Of a stretch of 64,000 nt of DNA, positions 7,189 to 16,743 are shown piece after piece (the stretch's first letter is position 1; the number at the start of each line of letters is the position of its first letter). A program made the position numbers and the translations under genes. Source of the DNA: Natronospirales bacterium (lineage in GTDB: Bacteria > Pseudomonadota > Gammaproteobacteria > Natronospirales > REEB76); NCBI GenBank assembly GCA_021792635.1, contig JAJYUH010000014.1, positions 1 to 64,000 of the forward strand. Direction: 5' to 3'. The notes beneath the pieces are model-generated. The model made no database searches. It saw nothing but the letters and a program-made list of their open reading frames with translations, and had not been told where the DNA came from.

Positions 7189-9213
7189 ATGAAGCGTTTC
7201 GCATGCTTTTATCTGTCGGCTGTTTTATTGGCGTTCGTATCTCCGGCTGTCATGGCAGCCGCCAAAACGATCCAGTTGCAGGATTTCCGGACGCTCATCC
7301 GGATCGAATCGCCGGAATTCTCGCCGGACGGCAGGCAGATCGCATTTCTGACGGTCCGGCCGGATATGGTGCACGATCGCTATGACGCGACGCTGCGAAT
7401 GCTCAACATTGCTGATGGCAAATCGCGGGCACTGGTGCGCGGGATGCGCGATCTGTACATGCCGCGCTGGTCGCCCGATGGCCGCACTCTCGCATTCATC
7501 GCGAAGGTCGGCAAGCAGAAGGCACAGATTTTCACGGTGTCGGCCGCGGGCGGCACGCCGGCTGAACTCAGCGATGCGAACCACGGCGTGCAGCAGTTCG
7601 CCTGGAGCCCGGACGGCAAGACCATCGCCTATGTCACCCCGGACGATTCACCCCTGAGCAAGAAGGAGCGGCGCTTCCATCACGATCTTTTCACCATCCA
7701 CGACGATGATTACCTGATCAACAAACCGCCCGTGCCCTCGCACATCTGGCTGCTGTCGGTGAAGAGCGGCAAGGCGCGGCAGCTCACACGTGGTTCCACC
7801 AGTGTACTGGAGGCCGCGCCGCCGTTTGGCGGCGGCGTCTCGGCGCCTGCGTGGTCGGCGGACGGCTGTTGGATCGTGTACACCCAGCAGGCCGATGCCA
7901 ATGACAGTGATTCCGACCGCACCCGCATCGTGGCGGTGAACGTGGCGACCGGCGCGGAGCACCCGATTAGCGACAAAACCAGCTATGAATACACGCCGCG
8001 CTTCGCCCCACATGGCGATGCCATCGCCTGGCTGTATCCGCATGGACCCGGCGCAGTGAGCGACATGGATCTGTTCGTCGGCTCGGCTAGCGGCAACGCA
8101 GGGCGCGACATCAGCGCCGATCTCGACCGCAACCTGCTCGCCGATTTTACCTGGCTGCCAGACGGCCGCGGCGTGGTGGTGATGGCCGATGACCATGTGG
8201 GCATCAAGCTCTATGAGCAGCCGCTGCACGGCAAGGGGCATGCGTTGAACCTGGGAAACTTGAATGCACTGAGTGTGACCGTGTCAGCGCACGGCGTACT
8301 GGCCGTCGTGGCCGACGGAGCCACGCAGGCGCCGGAGCTGTATCTGCTGCGCACGGTGAACAGCCGCCCGGTGCGTCTCACCGACTTCAACCGCGGTTTC
8401 GATGCCTACGCTTACCCGCGCAGCATCGAAGTAGAGTGGCGCGCGCCGGACGGCCAGCTCAACGATGGCATCCTCACCTATCCAAACGGTTATGTTCCCG
8501 GCAAGCGCTATCCGCTGGTGGTCTGGGATCACGGCGGACCGGAAGCGTCTTCGAGCGAGGGCTTCGACACCAACGAGATCGGGCCGCTGCGCGATCTGTT
8601 CGCGGCGGACGGCTATTTGGTGTTCGAACCCAACTACCGCGGCAGCGACAACCTGGGCAACGCCCACGAGCACGCCATCTACCGCGATCCCGGCGCGGGG
8701 CCCGACAGCGACGTGATCTCCGGCATCCGCATGCTGGAAAAGCGGGGCATCGTGAATGAGGCCCGCATCGCTGCGGTGGGTCACTCCTACGGCGGCTACA
8801 TGACCGGCTGGCTGATTTCCCACCAGCATTTCTGGCGCTGCGCGGTGGTGGCTGACGGCGCGGTGGATTGGACCGAGGAATATGAACTGTCCGCCGCCGG
8901 CAATCTCGCTTGGACGCGCGACTCACTGGGCGGCAGTCCGTGGGATAAGCAGAGCGCTGCGCTGTACGTCAGCGGCTCACCCATCAGCTACGCGGGCGAC
9001 ATCACCACGCCGACGCTGATCCTCTCGGGCACCGACGACACCACCGTGCCGATCACCGAGTCGTTCGCGCTTTACCATGCGCTCGCCAGCCGGCACGTAC
9101 CGGTGAAGTTCATCGGCATCCCCGGCGCGCACCATTCGCCGCAGGACCCGGTGCACCGCGAGCTGTACTACCAGGCCATCAATGAATGGGTGGTCAAGTA
9201 TCTGGGCGGGTGA
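7189..9213 (+). CDS. S9 family prolyl oligopeptidase (exported)
   Basis: The start at ATG 7189 is supported by AAGGGAG at 7176-7182 and a following signal peptide (MKRFACFYLSAVLLAFVSPA). The N-terminal half has WD40/TolB-like propeller repeats (SPDGRQIAFLTV, SPDGRTLAFIA, SPDGKTIAYVT). The C-terminal alpha/beta hydrolase domain carries the nucleophile motif GHSYGGY, the acid in GTDDTTVP and the histidine in GAHHSP. This is the layout of acylaminoacyl-/dipeptidyl-type S9 peptidases. It lies 93 bases after the serine hydrolase in the same direction and may be co-transcribed. It likely degrades peptides in the periplasm. Confidence 0.85.
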   Translation: MKRFACFYLSAVLLAFVSPAVMAAAKTIQLQDFRTLIRIESPEFSPDGRQIAFLTVRPDMVHDRYDATLRMLNIADGKSRALVRGMRDLYMPRWSPDGRTLAFIAKVGKQKAQIFTVSAAGGTPAELSDANHGVQQFAWSPDGKTIAYVTPDDSPLSKKERRFHHDLFTIHDDDYLINKPPVPSHIWLLSVKSGKARQLTRGSTSVLEAAPPFGGGVSAPAWSADGCWIVYTQQADANDSDSDRTRIVAVNVATGAEHPISDKTSYEYTPRFAPHGDAIAWLYPHGPGAVSDMDLFVGSASGNAGRDISADLDRNLLADFTWLPDGRGVVVMADDHVGIKLYEQPLHGKGHALNLGNLNALSVTVSAHGVLAVVADGATQAPELYLLRTVNSRPVRLTDFNRGFDAYAYPRSIEVEWRAPDGQLNDGILTYPNGYVPGKRYPLVVWDHGGPEASSSEGFDTNEIGPLRDLFAADGYLVFEPNYRGSDNLGNAHEHAIYRDPGAGPDSDVISGIRMLEKRGIVNEARIAAVGHSYGGYMTGWLISHQHFWRCAVVADGAVDWTEEYELSAAGNLAWTRDSLGGSPWDKQSAALYVSGSPISYAGDITTPTLILSGTDDTTVPITESFALYHALASRHVPVKFIGIPGAHHSPQDPVHRELYYQAINEWVVKYLGG

Positions 9214-9339
9214 GCGGCGACTGCGCCAAACTCTGATATCTACACCCGGAAGCAGCTCCTGTTGAAATAATGAGGTGGTTAATCCCTTTTGCAGTGCTAT
9301 CTTTAATCATCAAGGCGAGGCCACTGAAAGGAGCGGAAG

Positions 9340-10407
9340 ATGGCCAGGAACATCGCGGTGTTTGCGGACGGCACCTGGGAAAGCAATGAGGCCGCCCATC
9401 CCACGAATGTGGTGAAGTTGCACGCAGCGCTGCTGCCGAAAGCCAAGAGGGGCACTCAGCAGCTGTCCTGTTACCAGATCGGGTTGGGCGCAGCGGGCTG
9501 GAAGGCGTGGCGCATACTGAGCGGCGCCACCGGCGCGGGTCTCAGTGAAAACGTCCAGGATCTTTATGGCTATCTGGTGCTGAATTACCGGCCCGGCGAC
9601 AAACTCTTTCTATTTGGCTTCAGCCGCGGCGCCTACACGGTGCGCAGCCTCTCGGGCCTGATCCGCAGTTGCGGCATCCTGCGGCCGGAGCACTTCGACC
9701 GCATCAACGAAGCCTACGCCCGCTACATTGCCCGGGGACTGGAAACCCATCCGCGTGCGGTGCGTTCGCGCAATTACCGCCAGGCCTACGCTTGGCCGGA
9801 ATTTGCGGAGCCGGACGGTTTCATCATCCATTTCATCGGCGTATGGGACACGGTGGGCTCGCTCGGCATCCCCGGAACCGGCGTGGATAAGCTGCTGGAG
9901 CGCTTCCACGATACGGACCTGAGTACGTTCACGCACCATGCCTACCAGGCGCTGGCGGTGGACGAGCGCCGCAGCACCTTCATGCCGTGCGTTTGGACGC
10001 AGCAGCCCGGCGCCCCGGCGGAACAGGTACTTGAGCAGGTCTGGTTCGCGGGCGTGCACTGCGACGTGGGCGGCGGCTACGGGCAGGACGGCCTGTCCAA
10101 CGACACGCTCGCCTGGATGTGGCGGCGGGCGGAGCAGGCGGGTCTGGCGCTGGACAAAAAGCAGTACCCGGCCGGCAACGTCTACGGCAAGCTGCATGAT
10201 TCCCTGACGGGATTGTTCAAAGTGCTGAGCTGGGTTCACAGCGGCCGGCGCAAGATTATCTTGAAACAACCTCCAACCGTGCCCGCCACCAACCAGGGCG
10301 TCCACGAATCCGTGAAGCAGCGCTTCGACCACCAGGATTTACACTACCGGCCCAAGAATCTCGATGTCTATCTGAATGACCCGCATTCCGTGTATGTGAA
10401 CGATTGA
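9340..10407 (+). CDS. DUF2235 (Tle1-like) alpha/beta hydrolase
   Basis: The N-terminus has the family signature IAVFADGTWES. The nucleophile elbow is GFSRGAY, followed by IGVWDTVGSLGIPG and later VWFAGVHCDVGGGYG; these are the hallmarks of the DUF2235/Tle1 phospholipase family. AAGGAGCGGAAG precedes the ATG. There is no signal peptide and no T6SS gene (vgrG, immunity or adaptor) nearby, so it is more likely a cytoplasmic housekeeping hydrolase of this family than a T6SS effector. Its stop TGA overlaps the start of the following transporter gene (TGATG). Confidence 0.8.
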   Translation: MARNIAVFADGTWESNEAAHPTNVVKLHAALLPKAKRGTQQLSCYQIGLGAAGWKAWRILSGATGAGLSENVQDLYGYLVLNYRPGDKLFLFGFSRGAYTVRSLSGLIRSCGILRPEHFDRINEAYARYIARGLETHPRAVRSRNYRQAYAWPEFAEPDGFIIHFIGVWDTVGSLGIPGTGVDKLLERFHDTDLSTFTHHAYQALAVDERRSTFMPCVWTQQPGAPAEQVLEQVWFAGVHCDVGGGYGQDGLSNDTLAWMWRRAEQAGLALDKKQYPAGNVYGKLHDSLTGLFKVLSWVHSGRRKIILKQPPTVPATNQGVHESVKQRFDHQDLHYRPKNLDVYLNDPHSVYVND

Positions 10408-11318
10408 TGTCAGCCGACCAGCGCCCGGGGAAACGTTTTCCATTGTCTCATGCACGCGTCCTTGCCCTGACGGCGTTAACCATGCTCGCGTTTGCGGGTA
10501 ATTCGCTGCTTTGCCGGGCGGCGCTCGGACATACCCATATTGATGCTGCCAGCTTTACCACGATCCGCTTGATTTCCGGCGCTCTGGTGCTGTGGCTGAT
10601 CACGCGACTGCGGCGCGGCACACGCAGCGGCAGGGGCAGTTGGCGGTCGGCCTTGGCATTGTTTATTTATGCCGCCGGTTTTTCCTATGCGTATCTGAGT
10701 CTGCCGGCATCCACCGGCGCCTTGCTGCTGTTCGGCGCTGTCCAGGCCACCATGATCGGTTATGGAATCTGGACCGGCGAACGCCTGCGGCGTCCGCAGC
10801 TTGCCGGTCTGATCCTGGCTTTCGCCGGGCTTCTTGGTCTTTTGCTGCCGGGCGTGACGGCGCCGCCGCTGTTAGGTTCCCTGTTGATGTTGGGCGCCGG
10901 CGTGGCCTGGGGCATCTACTCCTTGTGCGGCCGGGGCGCGGGCGATTCCATCGCAGTGACTGCGGGCAATTTTCTGCGCACCGTGCCTATCGCGATAGTC
11001 TTGAGCGCATGCACGTTCCAGGGGATCGCCGTGGATGCCGACGGATTCGGCTACGCGGTGGCGTCGGGTGCCTTGGCCTCCGGACTGGGTTACGCGCTTT
11101 GGTACACGGTGTTACCGGCCTTGAAAGCCACCCGCGCCGCCAGCGTGCAACTCAGCGTGCCGGTGATTGCTGCCTTGGGCGGCATCCTGTTTCTGGGTGA
11201 GCACCTCAGCCTGCGCTTGGTGTTGGCGTCCGTCGCCATCCTGGGCGGGATCGCGCTGGTCGTCCTGGAAAAGCCACGTGCCAATGGTGCCCCAAAAATA
11301 GGCGCTGAACGGCAATAA
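10407..11318 (+). CDS. EamA/DMT-superfamily transporter
   Basis: About ten hydrophobic segments fill the 303 residues, with the two-half EamA arrangement: 'FAGNSLLCRAAL' in the first half and 'GVAWGIYSLCGRG', 'ALWYTVLPALKATRAASVQL' and 'P.IAALGGILFLGE' in the second. The ATG at 10407 overlaps the upstream stop by one base, implying translational coupling with the DUF2235 gene. A TTG three bases earlier is a weaker alternative. The likely role is export of a small metabolite; the substrate is unknown. Confidence 0.8.
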   Translation: MSADQRPGKRFPLSHARVLALTALTMLAFAGNSLLCRAALGHTHIDAASFTTIRLISGALVLWLITRLRRGTRSGRGSWRSALALFIYAAGFSYAYLSLPASTGALLLFGAVQATMIGYGIWTGERLRRPQLAGLILAFAGLLGLLLPGVTAPPLLGSLLMLGAGVAWGIYSLCGRGAGDSIAVTAGNFLRTVPIAIVLSACTFQGIAVDADGFGYAVASGALASGLGYALWYTVLPALKATRAASVQLSVPVIAALGGILFLGEHLSLRLVLASVAILGGIALVVLEKPRANGAPKIGAERQ

Positions 11319-11367
11319 TAAGGGCAGACTATGATTGCGGGTGCTTAGATCCTGTCAGGAGCAAGGA

Positions 11368-11871
11368 ATGACTGCCGCAAAGAACTCATCTTTCGAGGGT
11401 GGCTGTACTTGCCGTGCGGTGCGTTACCGCATAACCAGCGCGCCGCTGTTCGTGCACTGCTGCCACTGCCGCTGGTGCCAGCGGGAAACCGGCGCGTCGT
11501 TCGCGCTCAACGCCCTGATCGAAGCCGACCGCGTGATTCTGCTGAAAGGCGAGGTGGAAATCGTCAACACGCCGTCCAACAGCGGCAAGGGTCAGAAGAT
11601 CGCCCGCTGTCCGGCATGCCGCATCGCCCTGTGGAGCAACTACGCCGGGGTGGGGGATGCAATCCGCTTTGTGCGGGTCGGCACGCTGGAGCAGCCGGAC
11701 CGCTTTCCACCGGACATCCATATCTTCACTTCCTCCAAGCAACCCTGGGTCGTGCTTCCAGCCGATGTGTCTGCGGTGGCCGAGTATTACGATCGCAAAG
11801 CATATTGGCCCGGGAAAAGTCTTGAACGCCGGGCGGCTTTGCTGGCCGCTGTCTCCAAGCAGCACGGCTGA
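11368..11871 (+). CDS. GFA-fold (CENP-V/GFA) zinc-binding protein
   Basis: The ATG at 11368 follows AGGAG (11357-11361). The conserved Cys pattern is GGCTCRAVRY, then HCCHCRWCQRETGASFA and RCPACRIALWSNY, which gives the zinc-sulfur sites of the glutathione-dependent formaldehyde-activating/CENP-V family. The length of 167 residues fits. Most members have no proven formaldehyde activity, so only the fold is assigned. A second GFA protein lies at 16228-16575. Confidence 0.8.
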   Translation: MTAAKNSSFEGGCTCRAVRYRITSAPLFVHCCHCRWCQRETGASFALNALIEADRVILLKGEVEIVNTPSNSGKGQKIARCPACRIALWSNYAGVGDAIRFVRVGTLEQPDRFPPDIHIFTSSKQPWVVLPADVSAVAEYYDRKAYWPGKSLERRAALLAAVSKQHG

Positions 11872-11923
11872 AGCAAAGCGCAATACGGTATAGCAGCTGC
11901 ATTCAGAAGATCGAGAATGCCGG

Positions 11924-12178
11924 ATGATCGCCGCTTCACGCTTCAGAAAACAGATTGCGGAAATCGTTTCTGCTCTGGATGCCGCGAGTATCCCGTTCGC
12001 TCTGATTGGCGGGTTTGCGCCGGTGTCGCACAAGGTCATTCGTGCCACTCGGGACATTGATTTGCTCATTGACGGCATAGAAGACTGCCAGGTGTGCTGC
12101 CGACCCATCAACCCGGCGGTGGCGATTGACGGAGAAGGGGTGACGGTCGTCGAGGTCTCGCAGGAAGACGAGGTGTGA
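11924..12178 (+). pseudogene. Truncated nucleotidyltransferase-like protein
   Basis: The first about 50 residues match the start of MNT-type nucleotidyltransferase-fold proteins: ALDAASIPFALIGGFA followed by HKVIRATRDIDLLID, that is, the G-G core and DxD metal motif (DIDLL). Related proteins continue for about 100 more residues. Here the sequence after LLID is unrelated and stops at residue 84, so the gene appears 3'-truncated. No HEPN or other toxin-antitoxin partner is next to it. Confidence 0.5.
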
Positions 12179-12287
12179 AGTTTCAGATCGGGAGAGTGGG
12201 ATATATCGCGAGGTACGGGTTTCTGAACGGGCGGGATGCCGCTACGCCGATTGCAGGCAGTTCCAGCAGATTATCAGCGGTGCCGTT

Positions 12288-12446
12288 TCAGGGCTGACCG
12301 GTTTCGTCTTTCGGGAGCACGGCGCCGTCGTCATCCGGCGATTTGGCCGCATTCCTGGCCTGCTTCTTCAGGCGCTTGTCTTCCTGCTTCTTCTTCCTGG
12401 CCAGATCCCGCTGGCGTTTGTCGTATTTATAGTTAACCTTGGCCAT
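12288..12446 (-). CDS. Small Lys/Arg-rich conserved protein (52 residues)
   Basis: A short leftward frame starts at ATG 12446 with AGGAAGG just upstream on that strand. It encodes MAKVNYKYDKRQRDLARKKK, continues with a charged helix (QEDKRLKKQARNAAK) and ends in an acidic tail, stop at 12288. I recall small proteins opening with MAKxNYxxxKRxxELAKKKK in many proteobacteria; their function is unknown. Charge, helix and size suggest a nucleic-acid or ribosome-associated role, which is inference only. It is divergent from cbpA. Confidence 0.7.
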   Translation of the reverse strand: MAKVNYKYDKRQRDLARKKKQEDKRLKKQARNAAKSPDDDGAVLPKDETGQP

Positions 12447-12618
12447 GGGTATTCCTTCCTGCGGATGCCGCAGTATAAGGCAAGCATCGGCTTAAGGGGA
12501 CTTTGGCCGGCAAATATGCCGGTTGCGCATGCTCCGGTATAGGCTGTAGCCACGCTCAGGCGGTATATTGTGAGTTTGCCGCATGTGGTTGGTTGAACCC
12601 CCAGTTGGCGAATCCGCA

Positions 12619-13581
12619 ATGAAATATAAAGACTATTACGAAGTGCTCGGCGTGAAACGTGGCGCAGGCGAAACGGAGATCAAGGCGGCTTACCGCAAGC
12701 TGGCGCGCAAATACCACCCCGACGTTTCCAGGGAAGCGAACGCGGAAGCGCGTTTCAAGGAGATCGCGGAGGCCTATCAGACTCTCAAGGATGCGGAGAA
12801 GCGCGCGGCCTATGATCAATTGGGCCGGCAGCAGCCCGGACAGGATTTCCGGCCGCCGCCGGACTGGCAGAAGCAGTACGGTGAAACGCAGTTCTCGTTC
12901 GACGACATTGATCTGGCCGATTTGTTTGCCGGTCTGCGTGGCGGCAGGCAGCACTCCGGGCAGGCGCGCGCGAACATGCCGATGCCGGGGCAGGATTACG
13001 AAATCCCGGTGAGCATCACGCTCGAGCAGGCGTATCGCAGTACCGACGTGGATCTGGACCTGAGCATGCCGGAATACGATACGGGTGGCGCGCTGCGCCG
13101 GGTGCCGCGTACCTTCAGGGCGCACATCCCCAAGGGCGTCACGGACGGACAGCGCCTGCGCGTGCCGGGTAAGGGTGGCAAGGGACTGAACGGCGGCCGT
13201 GACGGTGACCTGTATCTCAATATCACCCTGCACCGGCATCCCGTCTTCCGCGTGAGCGGTCATGATCTGTATATGGATCTGCCGCTGGCGCCATGGGAGG
13301 CGGCGCTGGGTGCCGGCATCGAGGTGCCGACGCCCGGCGGTATTGTCCGGCTCAAGGTATCCCCGGGGACCCGGGCCGGTCAGCAACTACGTCTTCCGAA
13401 GCGTGGGCTGCCCAAGCCGCGCAGCGGCGAAGGCGATCTGTATGCCATCGTGCAGATCGTGGTGCCGGGCACCATGACCGAAAAGGAACGCGCTCTTTAC
13501 AAACAGTTGGCGGAAGCGACGAAATTCGATCCGCGCACACAGTTCAGGCAGGAGGCGGGCAATGCGAACAGAACTCACTGA
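12619..13581 (+). CDS. cbpA: Curved DNA-binding protein / DnaJ-class co-chaperone
   Basis: The N-terminal J domain (about residues 4-68) starts MKYKDYYEVLGVKRGAGETE and has the HPD motif (KYHPDVS). A Gly-poor linker and the two C-terminal beta domains of DnaJ/CbpA follow (PGQDYEIPVSITLEQAYRST; RVPGKGGKGLNGGRDGDLYL; VPTPGGIVRLKVSPGTRAG). No Cys-rich zinc region is present, which separates it from DnaJ. It stimulates DnaK and binds DNA. The gene overlaps cbpM by 20 bases, the usual partner arrangement. Length is 320 residues. Confidence 0.9.
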   Translation: MKYKDYYEVLGVKRGAGETEIKAAYRKLARKYHPDVSREANAEARFKEIAEAYQTLKDAEKRAAYDQLGRQQPGQDFRPPPDWQKQYGETQFSFDDIDLADLFAGLRGGRQHSGQARANMPMPGQDYEIPVSITLEQAYRSTDVDLDLSMPEYDTGGALRRVPRTFRAHIPKGVTDGQRLRVPGKGGKGLNGGRDGDLYLNITLHRHPVFRVSGHDLYMDLPLAPWEAALGAGIEVPTPGGIVRLKVSPGTRAGQQLRLPKRGLPKPRSGEGDLYAIVQIVVPGTMTEKERALYKQLAEATKFDPRTQFRQEAGNANRTH

Positions 13582-13894
13582 AGTGCTCTGGCTGGATGAG
13601 CACCATGACCTGTCTCTGACAAGGCTGGCTGAATTGTCGGGCCTGTCGGAAGCGGAGCTCCGCGAGCTCACGGATTACGGCGTGCTTCCACCGGCTGATC
13701 CTGATGCACTACAATTAAGCTTTCACTCCGATTGCATCGTGATCGCGAGGACCGCCTGCCGCTTGCGCGATGAACTGGAACTGGATGTGCACGGTCTGGC
13801 CCTGATCCTGAGCTTGCTGGATCGCGTGCATGATCTCGAAGCGCAATTGAACGCTGTCAGGGCACAGCAGCCACAGAGTGTGAGCAACTTCTGA
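13562..13894 (+). CDS. cbpM: Chaperone modulator CbpM
   Basis: This 110-residue MerR-like-fold protein follows and overlaps cbpA. The sequence SLTRLAELSGLSEAELREL is an HTH-like helix pair, and the C-terminal helix (LALILSLLDRVHDLEAQLN) is characteristic of CbpM, which binds the CbpA J domain and blocks its action on DnaK. Position and length agree with the E. coli pair. Confidence 0.85.
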   Translation: MRTELTEVLWLDEHHDLSLTRLAELSGLSEAELRELTDYGVLPPADPDALQLSFHSDCIVIARTACRLRDELELDVHGLALILSLLDRVHDLEAQLNAVRAQQPQSVSNF

Positions 13895-13983
13895 GCCATG
13901 CGCTTTGCGTGAGACGCTGTCTGTGGATAGAGTGAGATTCCGCGCCGGGCGACCCGGGTATCCGGTATGCTTGTTCCACCCAC

Positions 13984-16131
13984 ATGAGGAAATCCGTGAT
14001 GTTACGCACTGTCATGCTTACCCTTGCCGGCGCGCTGGTTCTCGGTGTGTCCGGTCTGTCCGTGGCTTCCGAGCCCGCTGCCATGAGCCATGCTAACCCT
14101 TTGCTTGCTCCCAGCACGCTGCCGTTCCAGGCGCCGCCTTTCAACAAGATCAAGGACAGCGATTACCTGCCGGCTATCGAGGCGGGCATCCGGCGGCAAC
14201 TGGCGGAAGTGAACAAAATCGCCGACAACCCGGCGCCGCCGACCTTTGCAAACACCCTGGTGGCGCTGGAGAAAAGCGGCCGGCTGCTGAACCGCGCCAT
14301 GGGGGTGTTCAACGGCGTGAGTTCCGCCAACACCGACCCGACGCTGCAGAAGGTGCAGGAAAAAATCGCGCCTCAACTGGCCGCCGCGAATGACGCCATC
14401 TTTCTCAATCCGCGCTTGTTCAGGCGCGTGCAAACCATCTATAAGGAGCGCGACCGCCTCAAGCTCAGCCCTGAATCCCGGCGGCTCAGCTGGTACTACC
14501 ACCAGCAGTTTGTGCATGCGGGCGCCCAGCTGGCCGGCGCCGACCGGGCCAAGCTCAGGAAGCTCAACGAGGAACAGGCGACACTCAGCGCCAAATTCAT
14601 GAACCAGCTCCTGGCCGGCACCCAGTCGGCCGCGCTGGTGGTGAGCAACAAGGCGGAACTGGCCGGCCTTTCCCAGACTGAATTGGAGGCGGCCGCCGAC
14701 GCCGCCAAGGCCCGCGGCCTCAGGGGGAAGTGGCTCATCACCCTGCAGAACACCACCCAGCAGCCCCTCTTGTCGCAGCTCACCGACCGTGCCACCCGCA
14801 AGCGACTCTTCGAGGCTTCCTGGAACCGCACCGAGCGCGGCGGTCCGGATGACACCCGCGCCACCATCGCGCGCATCGCCCAGATCCGCGCCGAAAAGGC
14901 GCAGCTCCTCGGTTACCCCGACTTCGCCGCCTGGCGGCTGACGGACCAGATGGCCAAGACGCCGGCGAATGTGGACCGTTTCCTGGATCAGCTGGCGCCC
15001 GCCGCCACCCATCGGGCGCGTGAGGAAGCGGCCGAGCTTCAGAAGATTATTGACAAGGACGGCGGCAAGTTCCGGCTCGAACCCTGGGACTGGGAGTTCT
15101 ACGCCGAGCAGTTGCGCAAGCAGAAATACAATCTCGATGAATCGGAGATCAAGCCGTATTTTCAGGTGTACCGCGTGCTGGAGGACGGTGTGTTCTACGC
15201 CGCCCATGAACTCTACGGCGTGAGCTTCAAACGGCGCCGCGACATCCCCGTTTACCAGAAAGACGTGCGCGTGTACGAGGTCTACGACTACAACGGCAAG
15301 CCCCTGGGCCTGTTCTACTGCGACTACTTCAAGCGCGACAACAAATCCGGCGGCGCCTGGATGGACAACTTCGTGGTGCAGTCCAAGCTGCTGCACCAGA
15401 TGCCGGTGATCTACAACGTGGCCAACTTCACCAAGCCGGCGCCGGGCCAGCCCGCGCTCATCAGTTTCGGCGACGTGGTCACCATGTTCCACGAGTTCGG
15501 GCACGCCCTGAACGGTTTTTTCGCGGATCAGGAATATCCGAGCCTGTCGGGTACCGCCACGGCGCGCGACTTCGTGGAATTCCCCTCGCAGTTCAACGAG
15601 CACTGGGCGCTGAATCCCAGGGTGCTGGCCCATTACGCCATTAACTACAAGACCGGCAAGCCCATGTCCAAGGCGCTGGCAGACAAGCTCATCAAGGCCC
15701 GGTTCTTCAACGCGGGCTACAAGATGACGGAACTGGTGGAAGCCGCGGAGCTGGACATGCAGTGGCACAGCCTGCCGGGCAGCGCACCCCTGCAGAACGT
15801 GGATTCGTTCGAAACCGCGGCGCTCAAGCGCACCCATGTGTATCTGCCGCAGGTGCCGCCACGCTATCGTTCCAGCTATTTCCTGCATATCTGGGCCAAC
15901 GGTTATCAGGCCGGGTACTACTCGTACCTGTGGACCGCGATGCTGGCGGACGACGGCTACGAATGGTGCATGCAGCATGGCGGGCTGACCCGTGCCAACG
16001 GCCAGCGTTTCCGCGATCTGATTCTGTCGCGCGGCAATACCGAGGACTATGCCAGGATGTTCCGCAGTTTCTACGGGCACGACCCCGAGATCGGCCCGAT
16101 GCTCAAGGACCGCGGACTGAGCGGAAACTGA
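13984..16131 (+). CDS. M3 family oligopeptidase / peptidyl-dipeptidase (exported)
   Basis: A signal peptide (about residues 1-28, ending SVAS) precedes a full-length M3 metallopeptidase. The zinc site HEFGHALNG lies near residue 504, with the downstream glutamate in the region FVEFPSQFNEHW. The N-terminal helical part (PLLAPSTLPFQAPPFNKIKD, NTLVALEKSGRLL) is typical of the Dcp/oligopeptidase A group; the signal peptide and SWYYHQ/FVHAGAQL region suit a Dcp-like exported enzyme. It cleaves oligopeptides, probably in the periplasm, and complements the other exported peptidases of the window. The very long open frame on the opposite strand is a codon-bias shadow. Confidence 0.88.
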   Translation: MRKSVMLRTVMLTLAGALVLGVSGLSVASEPAAMSHANPLLAPSTLPFQAPPFNKIKDSDYLPAIEAGIRRQLAEVNKIADNPAPPTFANTLVALEKSGRLLNRAMGVFNGVSSANTDPTLQKVQEKIAPQLAAANDAIFLNPRLFRRVQTIYKERDRLKLSPESRRLSWYYHQQFVHAGAQLAGADRAKLRKLNEEQATLSAKFMNQLLAGTQSAALVVSNKAELAGLSQTELEAAADAAKARGLRGKWLITLQNTTQQPLLSQLTDRATRKRLFEASWNRTERGGPDDTRATIARIAQIRAEKAQLLGYPDFAAWRLTDQMAKTPANVDRFLDQLAPAATHRAREEAAELQKIIDKDGGKFRLEPWDWEFYAEQLRKQKYNLDESEIKPYFQVYRVLEDGVFYAAHELYGVSFKRRRDIPVYQKDVRVYEVYDYNGKPLGLFYCDYFKRDNKSGGAWMDNFVVQSKLLHQMPVIYNVANFTKPAPGQPALISFGDVVTMFHEFGHALNGFFADQEYPSLSGTATARDFVEFPSQFNEHWALNPRVLAHYAINYKTGKPMSKALADKLIKARFFNAGYKMTELVEAAELDMQWHSLPGSAPLQNVDSFETAALKRTHVYLPQVPPRYRSSYFLHIWANGYQAGYYSYLWTAMLADDGYEWCMQHGGLTRANGQRFRDLILSRGNTEDYARMFRSFYGHDPEIGPMLKDRGLSGN

Positions 16132-16227
16132 AGACGGATTGGCGCATCGAGACACGGGCCGGTTTCATGCCGGCCCGGGTTTTCCCGGAGTATCAAACCG
16201 GTGCACGATGTGAAAGGAGCATTGACC

Positions 16228-16575
16228 ATGATGCACAAAGGCAGTTGCCATTGCGGCAAGATCCGCTACGAGGTTGAGGGCGACATCGGTGAAGTGACGG
16301 AGTGCAACTGCTCCATCTGTCGCCGCCGCGGGCATCTGCTGTGGTTTGTGCCGCGCGGCAGACTGCGCCTGCATACGCCCGAATCAAATCTCGCCACCTA
16401 CACCTTCAACACCCACAGGATCAAGCACCATTTCTGTCCGACCTGCGGTTGCGCGACCTTCGGCGAGGGTGCCGACAAGTCGGGTGCGATGATGGCCGCT
16501 GTGAATGTACGCTGTCTCGAAGGCGTGGATATTGCATCTCTCAGTATTCGCCACTTCGATGGGGGCAGTCTCTGA
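16228..16575 (+). CDS. GFA-fold zinc-binding protein (second copy)
   Basis: AAGGAG at about 16213-16218 precedes two adjacent ATGs (16228 and 16231). Zinc-binding motifs are GSCHCGKIRYEVEG, ECNCSICRRRG and FCPTCGCATFGEG. At about 115 residues it is the short GFA form, distinct from the 167-residue one at 11368; the two share only the motifs. Enzymatic role is unproven for such proteins. Confidence 0.8.
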   Translation: MMHKGSCHCGKIRYEVEGDIGEVTECNCSICRRRGHLLWFVPRGRLRLHTPESNLATYTFNTHRIKHHFCPTCGCATFGEGADKSGAMMAAVNVRCLEGVDIASLSIRHFDGGSL

Positions 16576-16743
16576 GAAGTTATCGCATGCCGTGGCTGTG
16601 TGGCCGGGCCTCACTGGTGAAGGGCTTTGAGGGGTTTACTGATTGTGTGATTGAGGTGCTTCGCCCGTACGGACAGGTATGCGTCAACTTCATTGGATAG
16701 TCCGCGTTATAGCTCATCAATACCAGGAACCGCAGGAAATGCC

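Noticed and set aside
5546..7204. 552-residue open frame antisense to the serine hydrolase
   Set aside because: It lies over an intact beta-lactamase-fold gene, and its sequence is low-complexity His/Arg/Val-rich; a shadow.
9340..10407. T6SS effector Tle1 with immunity gene
   Set aside because: No vgrG, PAAR, adaptor or lipoprotein immunity gene is adjacent; the next gene is an EamA transporter.
11924..12178. MNT-HEPN toxin-antitoxin pair
   Set aside because: The nucleotidyltransferase part is truncated and no HEPN gene is next to it.
14002..16155. 717-residue open frame antisense to the M3 peptidase
   Set aside because: High-GC codon bias of the peptidase leaves the opposite strand open; the antisense translation is His/Arg/Val-rich with no motif, while the sense frame has a full M3 active site.
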